NCBI GenBank assembly: GCA_020633335.1
Contig: JACKDU010000002.1
Coordinates: 682,001 to 746,000, forward strand
Direction of reading: 5' to 3'
DNA length: 64,000 nucleotides
DNA from: Myxococcales bacterium
GTDB lineage: Bacteria; Myxococcota_A; Polyangia; Nannocystales; Nannocystaceae
The notes under the pieces are model-generated. The model saw only the letters and a list, made by a program, of their open reading frames with translations, had not been told where the DNA came from and did no database searches. Shown here in pieces: positions 52,979 through 61,679 of this stretch; positions within the stretch are counted from its first letter, which is position 1, and the number at the start of each line of letters is the position of its first letter. The position numbers were made by a program, and so were the translations under genes.

Positions 52979-54768
52979 AATTTCGCTCGGCCATCCTCGC
53001 CAGCTCGATCGCCCTCGTCGCCGGAGTCGTCGTCTCCGCGGTCGTCGTCGTCGGCACGGCGATCGACGCGTCCGCCCGCCGCGACGTCGACGAGGAGCTC
53101 GCGCGCTCGGTCGACGTCTTCGTCGAGCTCCAGGGCTACCGCCTCTCGCTCTTCCGGGCGCAGGCCGACGTCGTCGCCCAGGAGCCGCGCCTCAAGGCGG
53201 TGGTCAACACCGAGGACATCGACCACGCGACGGTCCTCGACAGCGCCCGCGAGCTCCAGCGCTCCGCCGGCTCCGATCTCCTCCTCCTCACCGACGGCCG
53301 CGGGCTCCTGCGGGCCGACACCGCCGATCCGAAGGCCGAGGGCTTCGACCTCAGCGGGATGCCGGTGATCGCCGACGCCCTCCGCGACGGCTCGGGGAGC
53401 GCGATCTGGGTCGACGAGGCGCATGCCTACCAGGTCCTCGCCCGCCGCCTCAGCTACGCCGACGAGGCGATCGGCGTCGTCGTCCTCGGCTTCGCGATCG
53501 ACGATCGCGTCGCCGAGACGGTCGCCCGGCAGACCGGCGCGCAGGTGGTGATCAGCCTCGAGGGTCGCTCGCTCGCCGCGTCGTCGCTCGACGATCTCCC
53601 GGGCGGCGCGGCCACGGTGCTCGCGGCGATCGGCGCGTCGCCAGGGGACGCGACCCAGCGCCTCGATCTCGATCACTCGGTCCACGTCGCCCGCAGCGGG
53701 GTCTTCCCCGGCGCCCGCGACGATCAGGCGCTCCGCTTCACGGTCCTCCGCTCCCTCGACAAGGCGCTCGCGGACTCGCGGGCGATCGTCCAGCGCCTCC
53801 TCCTGATCGCTGGCCTCGGGATCGCGATCGCCGTCATCCTGGCGATCGCCCTCGCCCGCCGCCTCGCGCGTCCCCTCGATCGCCTCGTCGATCAGACCCG
53901 GGCGATCGCCGGCGGCGACCTGAAGCCGCGCGAGGTCGTCCGCGGGCCCGAGGAGCTCGCCGCCCTCGCCGGCGCGATGAACCAGATGGTCAGCGAGCTC
54001 GCCGAGTCGCGGGAGCAGCTCCGGGCGAAGCAGCGCCTCGAGGACGAGATGGAGATCGCCGCGCGGATCCAGACCTCGATCCTCCCGTCGGCGCTCGAGA
54101 TCCCCGGGATCGAGGTCGCCGCCCTCATGCGGCCCGCGACCGAAGTCGGCGGCGACTACTACGACCTGGTCCGCGCCGACGACGGCGCCTGGATCGGCGT
54201 CGGCGACGTCGCCGGGCACGGGCTCAAGGCGGGCCTGGTGATGCTGATGATCCAGAGCGCGGTCGCCAGCCTGGTCCGCGAGCGTCCAGGCGCGCCGCCG
54301 CGCGAGCTGGTGTCGACGATCAACGCGATCGTCTGCGACAACGTCCGCGAGCGCCTCCGCCAGGACGAGCACGTCACCTTCACGCTCTTCCGCTACCACC
54401 GGGACGGCCGCCTGGTCTTCGCCGGCGCCCACGAGCCCTTCCTCGTGCTCCGAAGGGGCGCGACGACGGTCGAGGAGATCCCGACCCCCGGCACCTGGAT
54501 CGGCGTCCTCGACGACATCGACGACGCGCTCGTCGACACCGAGCTCCGCCTCGAGCCGGGCGATCTCGTGGTCCTCTACACCGACGGGCTGATCGAGGGC
54601 CGCGACGCCGACGGCGCTCAATTCGGGATCGACCGGGTCTGCGAGATCATCCTCGCGCGACGCTCCGCGCCGACCTCGGAGATCGCCGACGCCCTCGCCG
54701 ACGCCGCCGAGGCCTGGCGCGACGAGGTCGACGACGACATCTCGGTCGTCGTCTTCCGCGTCCGCTAG
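52975..54768 (+). CDS. Membrane HAMP-SpoIIE (PP2C) phosphatase, RsbU/P-like
   Basis: This 597-residue protein has an N-terminal helix (SIALVAGVVVSAVVVVG), a ~245-residue periplasmic double-Cache-like sensor (SDLLLLTDGRGLLRADTA, GVVVLGFAIDD), a second helix (LLLIAGLGIAIAVILAIAL), HAMP, a short coiled coil, and a SpoIIE-type PP2C domain with metal aspartates (ATEVGGDYYDLV, VGDVAGHGLKAGL, VDDDISVVVFRV). In partner-switching, such phosphatases dephosphorylate the STAS protein. It ends the operon and overlaps the cytochrome by 4 bp, so its sensor may report the state of the redox proteins made by the same operon (inference). Confidence 0.9.
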   Translation: MKFRSAILASSIALVAGVVVSAVVVVGTAIDASARRDVDEELARSVDVFVELQGYRLSLFRAQADVVAQEPRLKAVVNTEDIDHATVLDSARELQRSAGSDLLLLTDGRGLLRADTADPKAEGFDLSGMPVIADALRDGSGSAIWVDEAHAYQVLARRLSYADEAIGVVVLGFAIDDRVAETVARQTGAQVVISLEGRSLAASSLDDLPGGAATVLAAIGASPGDATQRLDLDHSVHVARSGVFPGARDDQALRFTVLRSLDKALADSRAIVQRLLLIAGLGIAIAVILAIALARRLARPLDRLVDQTRAIAGGDLKPREVVRGPEELAALAGAMNQMVSELAESREQLRAKQRLEDEMEIAARIQTSILPSALEIPGIEVAALMRPATEVGGDYYDLVRADDGAWIGVGDVAGHGLKAGLVMLMIQSAVASLVRERPGAPPRELVSTINAIVCDNVRERLRQDEHVTFTLFRYHRDGRLVFAGAHEPFLVLRRGATTVEEIPTPGTWIGVLDDIDDALVDTELRLEPGDLVVLYTDGLIEGRDADGAQFGIDRVCEIILARRSAPTSEIADALADAAEAWRDEVDDDISVVVFRVR

Positions 54769-54834
54769 ATCGCCGGCGCTCGAGCGAGGAGCTCGCCGTC
54801 ACCACCGCGACGGCGAGCCCCTGCGAGCGGCGAT
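54769..54834. terminator. Two-tier hairpin between convergent genes
   Basis: The inner stem GCTCGCCGTC (54791-54800) / GACGGCGAGC (54809-54818) is perfect over 10 bp with an 8-nt loop. An outer stem ATCGCCG..CTCG / CGAGCGGCGAT (54769-54834) encloses it. It starts right after the phosphatase stop and lies 10 bp from the end of the convergent peroxidase gene. No T-run is present. Confidence 0.55.
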
Positions 54835-54844
54835 CTCCGCCAGA

Positions 54845-56170
54845 CTAGGTCGGGTCGACCAGCCACTCCCCCGGGATGTTGTCGCCGGTGAGGGCCTCGA
54901 GGAACGCGACGATGTCGTCGATCTCGGTCTCGGTCAGGTTGAGCGGGACCATCAGCGGATCCTTGGTGCCGGCGAAGCCCGACGCCGCGCCGCCCTCGTT
55001 GTAGAACTCAACGACCTCGCGGAGCGTGTTCAGGTGACCGGTGTGCATGTAGGGCCCGGTCATCGCCACGTTGCGGAGCCCCTTGGTCCGGAACGCGCCG
55101 AGGAGCGCCGGATCCTCGGCCACGCCGGTCGTCCGGTTGATGCTCGGATCGTCGTTGTACTTGCCGGCGGTGTTGAAGTCCCAGCCGAGGTAGACCGGGA
55201 TCGCGCCGTTTCGGCCGGGATCGTAGTCCGGGGCCCCGAGGACGTGATCGCCGATCTGCTCGACGCCGGTGACGTGGAACTTCTCGTCCGAGAAGGTCGG
55301 GCCCTTGTGGCAGCCGTCGCAGGCGGCCTTGCCGATGAAGAGCTTGAGCCCGCGCTTGGCCGACGCGCTCATCGCCTCGCGGTCACCCGCGACGTAGCGA
55401 TCGAAGTCGGAGTCGCCGGTGATCAGCTTGCGCTGGTAGGCGGCGAGCGCCTTGCCGAAGTTGGCGTAGGCCTCGTTGACGATCTCCTTGTCGGCGTCGG
55501 CCATCATCGCCCACGAGTCGTTCATCGCGATCGGGCTCGCGTCCGCGGGGAAGCGGGTGTCGATGTCGGGCGAGGCGGGATCGAGCCCCGAGTCGAGCGG
55601 CGTGTCGAAGATCGCGTCGAAGTCCGCCTGGTAGTTCGCGTAGAGGTAGCGGACGATCCCGGTGCGGGTCGTGCCCATCACGAACTCGGCGGGGATCAGG
55701 CTCTTGCCCCATAGGTTGTCGTTGAAGCCGACCCAGCCGAACTGGGTCTCGTAGGTCGCCACGTTCGCCAGGGTCGGCGCGTTGCGGAAGAACCAGTCGA
55801 TCGCCAGCGAGGTGCCGTTGGGCTGCGAGCGCGTGTCGATCAGCCAGTCGCCGAGGTGACAGCTCCGGCACGAGACCTTGCCGGTCTCATCGACCGCCCC
55901 GAGGCCGCCGTTGCTCCCGTCATCGCCGACGACGATCGGCCCGGAGTAGCCGGCGTCGAAGAAGAGGCGGTGACCGAGCATCGCCGCGTCCTCGTTGTCG
56001 GCGAACTTGTTGGTCGTGTCGTTGATCGCGGTCGGAGCAGGCGAGAAGTCCTGCATCTTCGCGATCTCCGCGTCCGTGAAACCATCGTTGGGATCCGGAT
56101 CGTCACCAGAGCAAGCGCCGAGGACCAGGGAGACGGAGGCCAGTGCGAGCAGCGAGGGGCGAAACACCAT
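54845..56170 (-). CDS. Di-haem cytochrome c peroxidase/MauG-family lipoprotein
   Basis: This 441-residue protein has a lipobox (SLVLGACSGDD, Cys20) and two haem sites, CRSCH (Cys101, Cys104, His105) and CDGCH (Cys284, Cys287, His288), as in bacterial di-haem peroxidases and MauG-like oxidases. Family motifs such as LGHRLFFDAGYSG, FRNAPTLANVATYETQFGWVG, LGAFRTKGLRNVAMTGPYMHTGHLNTLREVVEFY and IDDIVAFLEALTG are intact. It reduces peroxide or performs a MauG-type modification at the cell envelope. It is convergent with the cytochrome/cupredoxin operon and could accept electrons from it. The ATG is 6 nt after TATTCT. Confidence 0.93.
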   Translation of the reverse strand: MVFRPSLLALASVSLVLGACSGDDPDPNDGFTDAEIAKMQDFSPAPTAINDTTNKFADNEDAAMLGHRLFFDAGYSGPIVVGDDGSNGGLGAVDETGKVSCRSCHLGDWLIDTRSQPNGTSLAIDWFFRNAPTLANVATYETQFGWVGFNDNLWGKSLIPAEFVMGTTRTGIVRYLYANYQADFDAIFDTPLDSGLDPASPDIDTRFPADASPIAMNDSWAMMADADKEIVNEAYANFGKALAAYQRKLITGDSDFDRYVAGDREAMSASAKRGLKLFIGKAACDGCHKGPTFSDEKFHVTGVEQIGDHVLGAPDYDPGRNGAIPVYLGWDFNTAGKYNDDPSINRTTGVAEDPALLGAFRTKGLRNVAMTGPYMHTGHLNTLREVVEFYNEGGAASGFAGTKDPLMVPLNLTETEIDDIVAFLEALTGDNIPGEWLVDPT

Positions 56171-56176
56171 GGAGGC

Positions 56177-56182
56177 AGAATA
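56177..56182 (-). promoter_or_regulatory. -10-like box, probable leaderless promoter of the di-haem peroxidase
   Basis: On the minus strand TATTCT is followed by GCCTCC and ATG 56170. GCCTCC is the complement of an SD sequence, not an SD itself, so no ribosome site is present. Confidence 0.5.
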
Positions 56183-56392
56183 TCAAAGGAGTGCAGCGAG
56201 GAAGCGAATTGCGGCGATTCTCGGGCGCTCACGAGGACGCCTTCGTGACTACCGACGCCCACCTGCACCGACGCGTCGTCGCGTCGGCGACGGAAGAGCC
56301 GGCGACCGCGAGCACGCCCGAACGAGGGTCCTTCGATCGATCGGCGCGGCGCTGGTGAGGCGGGCGACGCCGATGAGCAGCGCGCTCTGACG

Positions 56393-56406
56393 TCCACGAT
56401 CGTGGA
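56393..56406. promoter_or_regulatory. 14-bp perfect palindrome
   Basis: TCCACGA/TCGTGGA, about 220 bp upstream of the di-haem peroxidase start. It shares the TCCA...TGGA ends with the sites at 39051 and 56552. Confidence 0.35.
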
Positions 56407-56551
56407 ACACGGCGCCCTCGACACCGAGGTCGCGAGGCCCCAGCGACGCGGGAGGTCTCCCTGACGACGGTCCACAATCGCGCGCGAGCACGCGCAGCTC
56501 TCGATCGCTGCGGTCCCGCCGGCGACGCGACCTCTCCCCTTCCAAGAGACA

Positions 56552-56565
56552 TGTCCATGTGGACA
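56552..56565. promoter_or_regulatory. Inverted repeat TGTCCA-N2-TGGACA
   Basis: A perfect 6-bp inverted repeat with 2-bp centre lying ~380 bp upstream of the peroxidase start. It may be an operator or simply a hairpin downstream of the convergent-side lipoprotein gene. Confidence 0.35.
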
Positions 56566-56638
56566 CGTATCTCCCCCGCCGACGACGACACGAGGAGGCG
56601 ACGAGGCCGAGACGTCCGAGGACGCCTCGGCCGCAGGC

Positions 56639-58846
56639 TCAGCCCCCCGGCTGACGACCGACCCGCTTCGGGCGCGTCGCCGGCTCGGCCGGGAGGGTCG
56701 GGACCGTCGGCGTCGTGCCGCTCGCTCCGTCGGCGGGGCGTGTCGTCGACGCGCTCGAATCACCCGCGGCCGCGCTCCCGCTCCCGCTCCCGCCGGCCGC
56801 GCTGCCGCTCCCGCCGGAGCTCGCCGGCTCCTTCGTCGGCGCCTTCGCCGGCGTCTTCGCAGGGGCCTTCGCCGGCGCCTTCGCCGGCTCCTTCGCCGGC
56901 TCGGCGACCGGCACCACCGGCGGGACGACCGGCTCCTCGATCGCATCCACCGTCCCGCTCATCACCGGCGAGGCCATCGTCGCCACGCCGATGATCGCCC
57001 CGAGCGCCGAGCCGACCAGATCGCCTGCGCCGCCCTCCCCTGCCCGGGCCTTGTAGGCGGTCGCCCGCGCCGAGTCGGGGTAGCGGCCGAGGAGATCGGT
57101 GAAGAGCGCCTTCGCGTCGCCGCCTGCCGCGACCGCCTTCGCGGCCTCGAGGGCGGCCTTGCCCTCGTCGGAGGAGAGATCGCCGATCAGCTGGACCGAC
57201 GTGTGAACCGTGATCTTGTCATCGGCCTCGCTGACCCAGAGAGACACGCTCGAGAGCGGCCCGCCGAGGCCGACGACCAGGCGCGCGAGCTCCGGATCGA
57301 CGTCGGCGCCGCGAGCCTTCGCCTCCTCGAGGATCGTCCGAAGGACCGGCCCCTGCAGCGGATCGAGCGGGAGGTGGAGGGCCGCCGCCGTGTCCCCCGA
57401 CTCGAGCGAGCGGGCGAGCGAGGGCGGGAGCCCGGCGAGGCCGCCTGCGCTGCCGGCCGCCACCAGGCCCTCGGTCGCCACCTCGTCGGCGCCGGCGACC
57501 AGCGAGATCGCCCCGTCCGCCGCGAAGAGCCAGAGGTCGAGGGAGAAGCCGAGCTTCTCGCGGAACGACTCGATCATCGGCAGCCCGGAGGCGCCGAGGT
57601 GGAGCGCGTCGACCTTGGCGTCCTTGGGCCCGACCTTGGTCTGCTCGAAGGAGAGCTTCGAGCCCGTGATCCCCGGGATGCTCTTCGGCACCTGCGACTT
57701 CAGCATCGACGCCAGCGCGAGGGTCGAGGCGAAGGGCGCGGTGTCGCTGACGCCGATCCGCACCTGGAGGGCCGACGGCTGGCTCACCCCGCCGATCATC
57801 ACCTCACCGGTGAGCGAGTTCACGAGGCCGGAGAACATCGGCGGCAGGGAGTTGATGTCGGGGTTGCGGCTGCGGACCACCGCCGGATCGACCTTGGTCC
57901 AGAAGAAGCCGGTCCCCGGCCGGACGAAGCGCACGAGGTCGGGCTTCCCCGGGCTCAGGACCTGGCGCATCTCCGCGAGGTCGCCCTGGGCGCTCGGCGA
58001 CGCGACGTGGAACGCGAGGTCGCCCCCGCTGACCGTGAGCGCCATCGTCAGCGGCTCGTTGTCGTTGATCGACGCGACGATCTGGGCGTCGTCGAGGGCG
58101 ACGCCCGGGAGCTCGGCCTGGAGGCGCGCCTTGGTCGCAGGGCCGGCGCCGCCCGGGCGGTAGGCGTCGATCTCCGCCTGCGAGTCCCCGCAGACCGCGT
58201 AGCCCGGGGCGTCGGCGACCGCCTTGCAGATCATCGTCTCGGCCTCGGAGGCCCCGAGCGCGGCGAAGAGCGAGCGGAGCGAGTCCGGCTTGGTCGAGCC
58301 GAAGACCACCAGCGAGCTCTCCTTGTTCTTGATGAAGGCGACGCCGCGCTGGAGGTCGACCGCCGATCCGCTGAGCTGGGCGCGGACCTCATCGAAGCGC
58401 TTCTTCGCCTCGGCGTAGTCGCGGCCGACCCGCGCGAGCTCGGCGAGCTGGCCGAGCGAGGCCTCGCCGTGGGACGCCGAGTGGGCCGCGATCGCCCCGA
58501 GCGGGCCCTCGTAGAAGCCGAAGGCCGCGGCCCCGTAGTCGAGGAGGAGGCCGGGCTGGCGGAGGGCGACGAACGAGGTGTCGGGACCTGTGGGCATCAA
58601 CGCGAGGAGATCGTCGACGGTCGCTGGCGGCGCGGCGGCCGGGACCGCGGCCGCGCTGGCGCTCGCGTCGGCGCCCGCGGCCGCGGCGGCGTCGCCCTTG
58701 CCGCCCGCCTCCGCCGCGCCTGTCTTGCTCGCCTCGCCACCCTCGGCCGCGCCGTCGGCTCCGCCCTTGCAGGCGCCGAGGGTCAGCGCGCCGCCCATGG
58801 CGACGACGACGAAGGGAGAGAGGAGGCCTGGAGTGAGGGTGCGCAT
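56639..58846 (-). CDS. Large hypothetical lipoprotein
   Basis: This 735-residue protein has a lipobox (GGALTLGACKGG, Cys26), an Ala/Gly/Lys-rich linker, and a long soluble region without cysteine-rich or catalytic motifs that I recognise (VDDLLALMPTGPDTSFVALR, GEVMIGGVSQPSALQVRIGV, SGLPMIESFREKLGFSLDLW). The C-terminal ~110 residues are low-complexity Pro/Ala/Lys (PAKAPAK repeats) then Gly/Ser, suggesting cell-wall or surface contact. ATG 58846 lies 6 nt after a TATCCT box; the frame to 60049 is antisense to the next gene. Confidence 0.8.
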   Translation of the reverse strand: MRTLTPGLLSPFVVVAMGGALTLGACKGGADGAAEGGEASKTGAAEAGGKGDAAAAAGADASASAAAVPAAAPPATVDDLLALMPTGPDTSFVALRQPGLLLDYGAAAFGFYEGPLGAIAAHSASHGEASLGQLAELARVGRDYAEAKKRFDEVRAQLSGSAVDLQRGVAFIKNKESSLVVFGSTKPDSLRSLFAALGASEAETMICKAVADAPGYAVCGDSQAEIDAYRPGGAGPATKARLQAELPGVALDDAQIVASINDNEPLTMALTVSGGDLAFHVASPSAQGDLAEMRQVLSPGKPDLVRFVRPGTGFFWTKVDPAVVRSRNPDINSLPPMFSGLVNSLTGEVMIGGVSQPSALQVRIGVSDTAPFASTLALASMLKSQVPKSIPGITGSKLSFEQTKVGPKDAKVDALHLGASGLPMIESFREKLGFSLDLWLFAADGAISLVAGADEVATEGLVAAGSAGGLAGLPPSLARSLESGDTAAALHLPLDPLQGPVLRTILEEAKARGADVDPELARLVVGLGGPLSSVSLWVSEADDKITVHTSVQLIGDLSSDEGKAALEAAKAVAAGGDAKALFTDLLGRYPDSARATAYKARAGEGGAGDLVGSALGAIIGVATMASPVMSGTVDAIEEPVVPPVVPVAEPAKEPAKAPAKAPAKTPAKAPTKEPASSGGSGSAAGGSGSGSAAAGDSSASTTRPADGASGTTPTVPTLPAEPATRPKRVGRQPGG

Positions 58847-58852
58847 CCCCCG

Positions 58853-58858
58853 AGGATA
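58853..58858 (-). promoter_or_regulatory. -10-like box, probable leaderless promoter of large lipoprotein gene
   Basis: On the minus strand TATCCT is followed by CGGGGG and ATG 58846. G-rich spacing could weakly imitate an SD sequence, but it abuts the ATG. Confidence 0.45.
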
Positions 58859-58929
58859 GCGGCCAAGCGGCGGAGGCCGCCACCCGGGCGGGATCGCGCC
58901 TCCAAGTGGCCCAGGGCGCCCAGGCGTGC

Positions 58930-58935
58930 CATCCT
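58930..58935 (+). promoter_or_regulatory. -10-like box (CATCCT) before the lipoprotein gene at 58943
   Basis: CATCCT is followed by 7 nt and GTG 58943. It differs from the TAnnnT form at the first base but keeps the same spacing. Confidence 0.3.
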
Positions 58936-58942
58936 CGCCGCC

Positions 58943-60007
58943 GTGCGTCCCCCCGTCCCCGTCGCTCGCGCCCCCCGCCTCCAAGCCCTCGCGCCCGCCC
59001 TCGTGCTCCTCACGGGCTGCGCCGGCGAGCCCCCCTCGCGCCTCGAAGCGCGGGCCGCCGAGGCGCCTGCCCGCGCGACCCCGGCGACCCCGGAGACCGC
59101 CCCCGCGGGCGCCGAGGCCGGCCCCAAGGCGCCCGTCGCCCCGAGGCCCGACGGGCTGATCCGCGCGGGCAAGGGTCCGACCGTCGAGCTCCGCCTCGCG
59201 CTCCACGAGCCCACCACCTACCAGATCACCACCGTCGGCCTCGTGCAGTACCCGGGGATGCCCAAGGCGACCGGCTTCGCCCGCCGCGAGGAGATCACGC
59301 TCAGCGCCTGCGAGGGCGAGGGCTCCGGCCGGATCTGTCTCCTCGAGCACCGGACGACCAAATTCGAGGCCGAGCCCCCCTACGGCAAGTTCATCGAGGG
59401 CGACGAGCGGCCGATGCGGCCGGTGACCACCACCCACAAGATCAAGGCGAGCGGCGAGCGGATCGGCGACACCGCGATCGAGGCGCCGCCGGAGCTCGCC
59501 GACAACCCCGCGGTCGTCGCCCTCGCCGAGGTCGAGCGCTTCTACTGCATCCGCTTCCCCGAGGTCCCGGTCGGCGTCGGCGCGGCCTGGGAGGCGACGT
59601 GCACGCTCCGCACCGACGGCCGCCTCGCCCGTCGCAAGGTGACCTGGGAGGTCGCCAAGATCGACGAGGATCCGGACGGCGGCGGCAAGCGGGTCGAGCT
59701 CCGCGAGGTCGGCACCTTCGAGGCCAGCGACGGCAAGAACACCCGCAGCGGCACCTTCGGCGGCACGCTCTTCTTCTTCGCCGACGCCGGCGAGCCCCAC
59801 CTCCTCCGCGAGGAGATCAACACCGAGGTCACGCAGCAGACCGGCCTGCGGACGGCCGCCCGCCTCAACGTCCAGTTCGCCAAGGTCTCGCCCGACGCGC
59901 CCGACACGATCACCCGGACCGACGGGAAGCCCTTCCCCGACGCGCCGCCCGAGGCGCCCGCCGACGCCACCAAGGCGCCCGCCGACGCGCCCGCCGGCTT
60001 GAACTAG
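58943..60007 (+). CDS. Hypothetical lipoprotein
   Basis: This 354-residue protein starts at GTG, with a signal peptide and lipobox (ALVLLTGCAGE), an Ala/Pro linker, and a beta-rich soluble domain (TVELRLALHEPTTYQITTVG, VTWEVAKIDEDPDGGGKRVE, TFGGTLFFFADAGEPHLLRE). Similar domain layouts occur in DUF6263-like lipoproteins, but the match is not certain. It is divergent from the large lipoprotein at 58846 (97 nt) and ends at a strong hairpin. Confidence 0.78.
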   Translation: MRPPVPVARAPRLQALAPALVLLTGCAGEPPSRLEARAAEAPARATPATPETAPAGAEAGPKAPVAPRPDGLIRAGKGPTVELRLALHEPTTYQITTVGLVQYPGMPKATGFARREEITLSACEGEGSGRICLLEHRTTKFEAEPPYGKFIEGDERPMRPVTTTHKIKASGERIGDTAIEAPPELADNPAVVALAEVERFYCIRFPEVPVGVGAAWEATCTLRTDGRLARRKVTWEVAKIDEDPDGGGKRVELREVGTFEASDGKNTRSGTFGGTLFFFADAGEPHLLREEINTEVTQQTGLRTAARLNVQFAKVSPDAPDTITRTDGKPFPDAPPEAPADATKAPADAPAGLN

Positions 60008-60053
60008 CGGCGCTCCTGGGCTGTCGTATGGGACAGCTCTCGCCCCCACGACG

Positions 60054-60096
60054 CGGCGAGGCCGCGGCCCGCTGACGCGGATCCGCGGCCTCGTCG
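60054..60096. terminator. 14-bp-stem hairpin between convergent lipoprotein genes
   Basis: CGAGGCCGCGG (60057-60067) pairs perfectly with CCGCGGCCTCG (60083-60093). Three more pairs (one G-U) extend it to 60054 and 60096, with a 15-nt loop. No T-run follows on either strand, so it would act by pausing or protecting 3' ends. Confidence 0.55.
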
Positions 60097-60107
60097 GTGG
60101 CGATCGC

Positions 60108-61679
60108 CTACTGCGGGAGGACGCCGCAGCTGTCGATCTCGCTGGGGACGCAGCCCACGCAGTCCCAGCGCCAGTTGTCGATGATCAGGACGGTGTCGAG
60201 GATGGTGTCGGAGAGGTCCATCACCGCGAAGGAGAGGTTGAACTCCTCCTCGGGGGCCGCCGAGCCCTTGACCGTCGCCCAGCCGGTCGCGCCGTTGCCG
60301 GTGAAGCCGGTGTTGACCAGCTGCGCCGCGTTGCCGCTGTACTTGATCAGGCCGTTCTGCGCGAGCGCGGTGACCGAGAGCGGCCGCGGGTTGTTGTTGT
60401 TGTCGGTGATGAACGACGCGTTGCCGGTGTAGGTCTCGCTCGTCGACCAGATCAGCGCCATGTCGTTGAACGACGTGTTGACCCACGACGGGTACTCCGA
60501 CGAGAAGTACGCGAAGTCGACGACGTAGCCGTAGGTGCCCTTCGGGACCTTGAGGTCGAAGGAGAAGTGGAGGACGTCGTTGGCGCCGCTCCCCTTGGTC
60601 CACTGGTCGTAGAGGGTGTCGGAGCAGTCGTTGACGAGGTCGCAGTTCATGAAGGGGGTCCCGCCCCCGCCGTTGTTCGACCCCTTGAGGTGGCTCATCA
60701 CGCCCGGCAGCTTGTTCTGGTTGTCGGGGTTGCCGTTCGAGCTCGAGATGGTCCCGCCCGCCTGGGTGAGGACGCCCTGGCCGTTCGGCGCCGGGAACTT
60801 GCCCGAGCCGATGATCAGCATCTTCTCGCCCGCCTTCGGCCGCCAGAGCGGGAGGTTGTTGTCGTTCGGGTCGGTGTAGGTGCCGAACTGCTTGATCACC
60901 CGGTAGGCCGTGTTGTCGGGCGACATCAGGGCGTAGTTAGTGACCGGGACGTGCTTGTTCGTGTCGGCCCAGTCGCCGCCGAGGGTCTGGCAGTTGAGCT
61001 CGATCGCGTGGAGGAGGTCGTCGTCCTGGCTGTCGCAGGGGGTGTGCTGGCCGGGCGCCTCGCACTTCTCGCAGCCGCTGGTGTCGTACGAGCAGTTGAT
61101 GGCGCACGAGAGGGTGCCGCCGCTGAACGAGTCGTTGAACTCGGTGCAGTCGGTGATCGGCAGCATGTCGCCGTCGCACTGCTCGCCGTCGTCGATCTGG
61201 CCGTTGCCGCAGTCGTTGGGCGGCGGGGTCAGGGTGCAGTCGGGCTCGCAACCGTCGCCCGGGATGTCGTTGCCGTCGTCGCACTCCTCGCCGGGATCGA
61301 TGACGAGGTCGCCGCACATGCCACCGCCCGTCATCGAGTCCGACATCACGCCGGTCGAGCCGGTGGTGCTGGGGTTGCCGGTGGTCTCGGGGGTCGTGGT
61401 GGTCCCGGAGGTGCCGCTGGTCCCGCCCGACGTGCTCCCGGAGGTCGAGTCCGAGTCCGAGCCCGAGCCCGACATCGTCGCCGAGGCGGAGGCCGAGGCG
61501 GAGGCCGAGGCGGAGGCCGAGGCCGCCGACGTCGACACGGTCGTCGCCGAGTCGGTCCCGGTCGCGGAGTCGGTGATGGTCCCGGTGTCATCGCCCGCCG
61601 AGCAGGCGACGATGGAGAGCAGCCCGAGGCTCATAGCGAGGGCTTTAGGGTGCTTGATGGAGTAGGTATTCTTGGTCAC
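60108..61679 (-). CDS. Cys-rich DUF4215 / choice-of-anchor-L surface lipoprotein
   Basis: This 523-residue protein has a lipobox (GLLSIVACSAGDD, Cys26) and a Ser/Thr/Ala/Gly linker (~27-115) with an (AS)n tract. It then has two DUF4215-type Cys-rich repeats (MCGDLVIDPGEECDDGNDIPG..GCEPDC and DCGNGQIDDGEQCDG). The C-terminal ~300 residues match choice-of-anchor L domains (GVLTQAG, VLHFSFDLKVPKG, YFSSEYPSWVNTSFNDMALI, DNWRWDC). The architecture is typical of myxobacterial surface proteins, possibly involved in adhesion. The start is GTG 61679 with a GGATGAG stretch upstream. Confidence 0.85.
   Translation of the reverse strand: MTKNTYSIKHPKALAMSLGLLSIVACSAGDDTGTITDSATGTDSATTVSTSAASASASASASASASATMSGSGSDSDSTSGSTSGGTSGTSGTTTTPETTGNPSTTGSTGVMSDSMTGGGMCGDLVIDPGEECDDGNDIPGDGCEPDCTLTPPPNDCGNGQIDDGEQCDGDMLPITDCTEFNDSFSGGTLSCAINCSYDTSGCEKCEAPGQHTPCDSQDDDLLHAIELNCQTLGGDWADTNKHVPVTNYALMSPDNTAYRVIKQFGTYTDPNDNNLPLWRPKAGEKMLIIGSGKFPAPNGQGVLTQAGGTISSSNGNPDNQNKLPGVMSHLKGSNNGGGGTPFMNCDLVNDCSDTLYDQWTKGSGANDVLHFSFDLKVPKGTYGYVVDFAYFSSEYPSWVNTSFNDMALIWSTSETYTGNASFITDNNNNPRPLSVTALAQNGLIKYSGNAAQLVNTGFTGNGATGWATVKGSAAPEEEFNLSFAVMDLSDTILDTVLIIDNWRWDCVGCVPSEIDSCGVLPQ

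Larger units (their letters stand above)
56171..56638. other. 468-base intergenic region with two palindromes
   Basis: No coding sequence is supported. A 14-bp palindrome TCCACGA/TCGTGGA lies at 56393-56406 and TGTCCA-TG-TGGACA at 56552-56565. Both are upstream of the peroxidase promoter and downstream of the lipoprotein gene ending at 56639. Confidence 0.5.
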
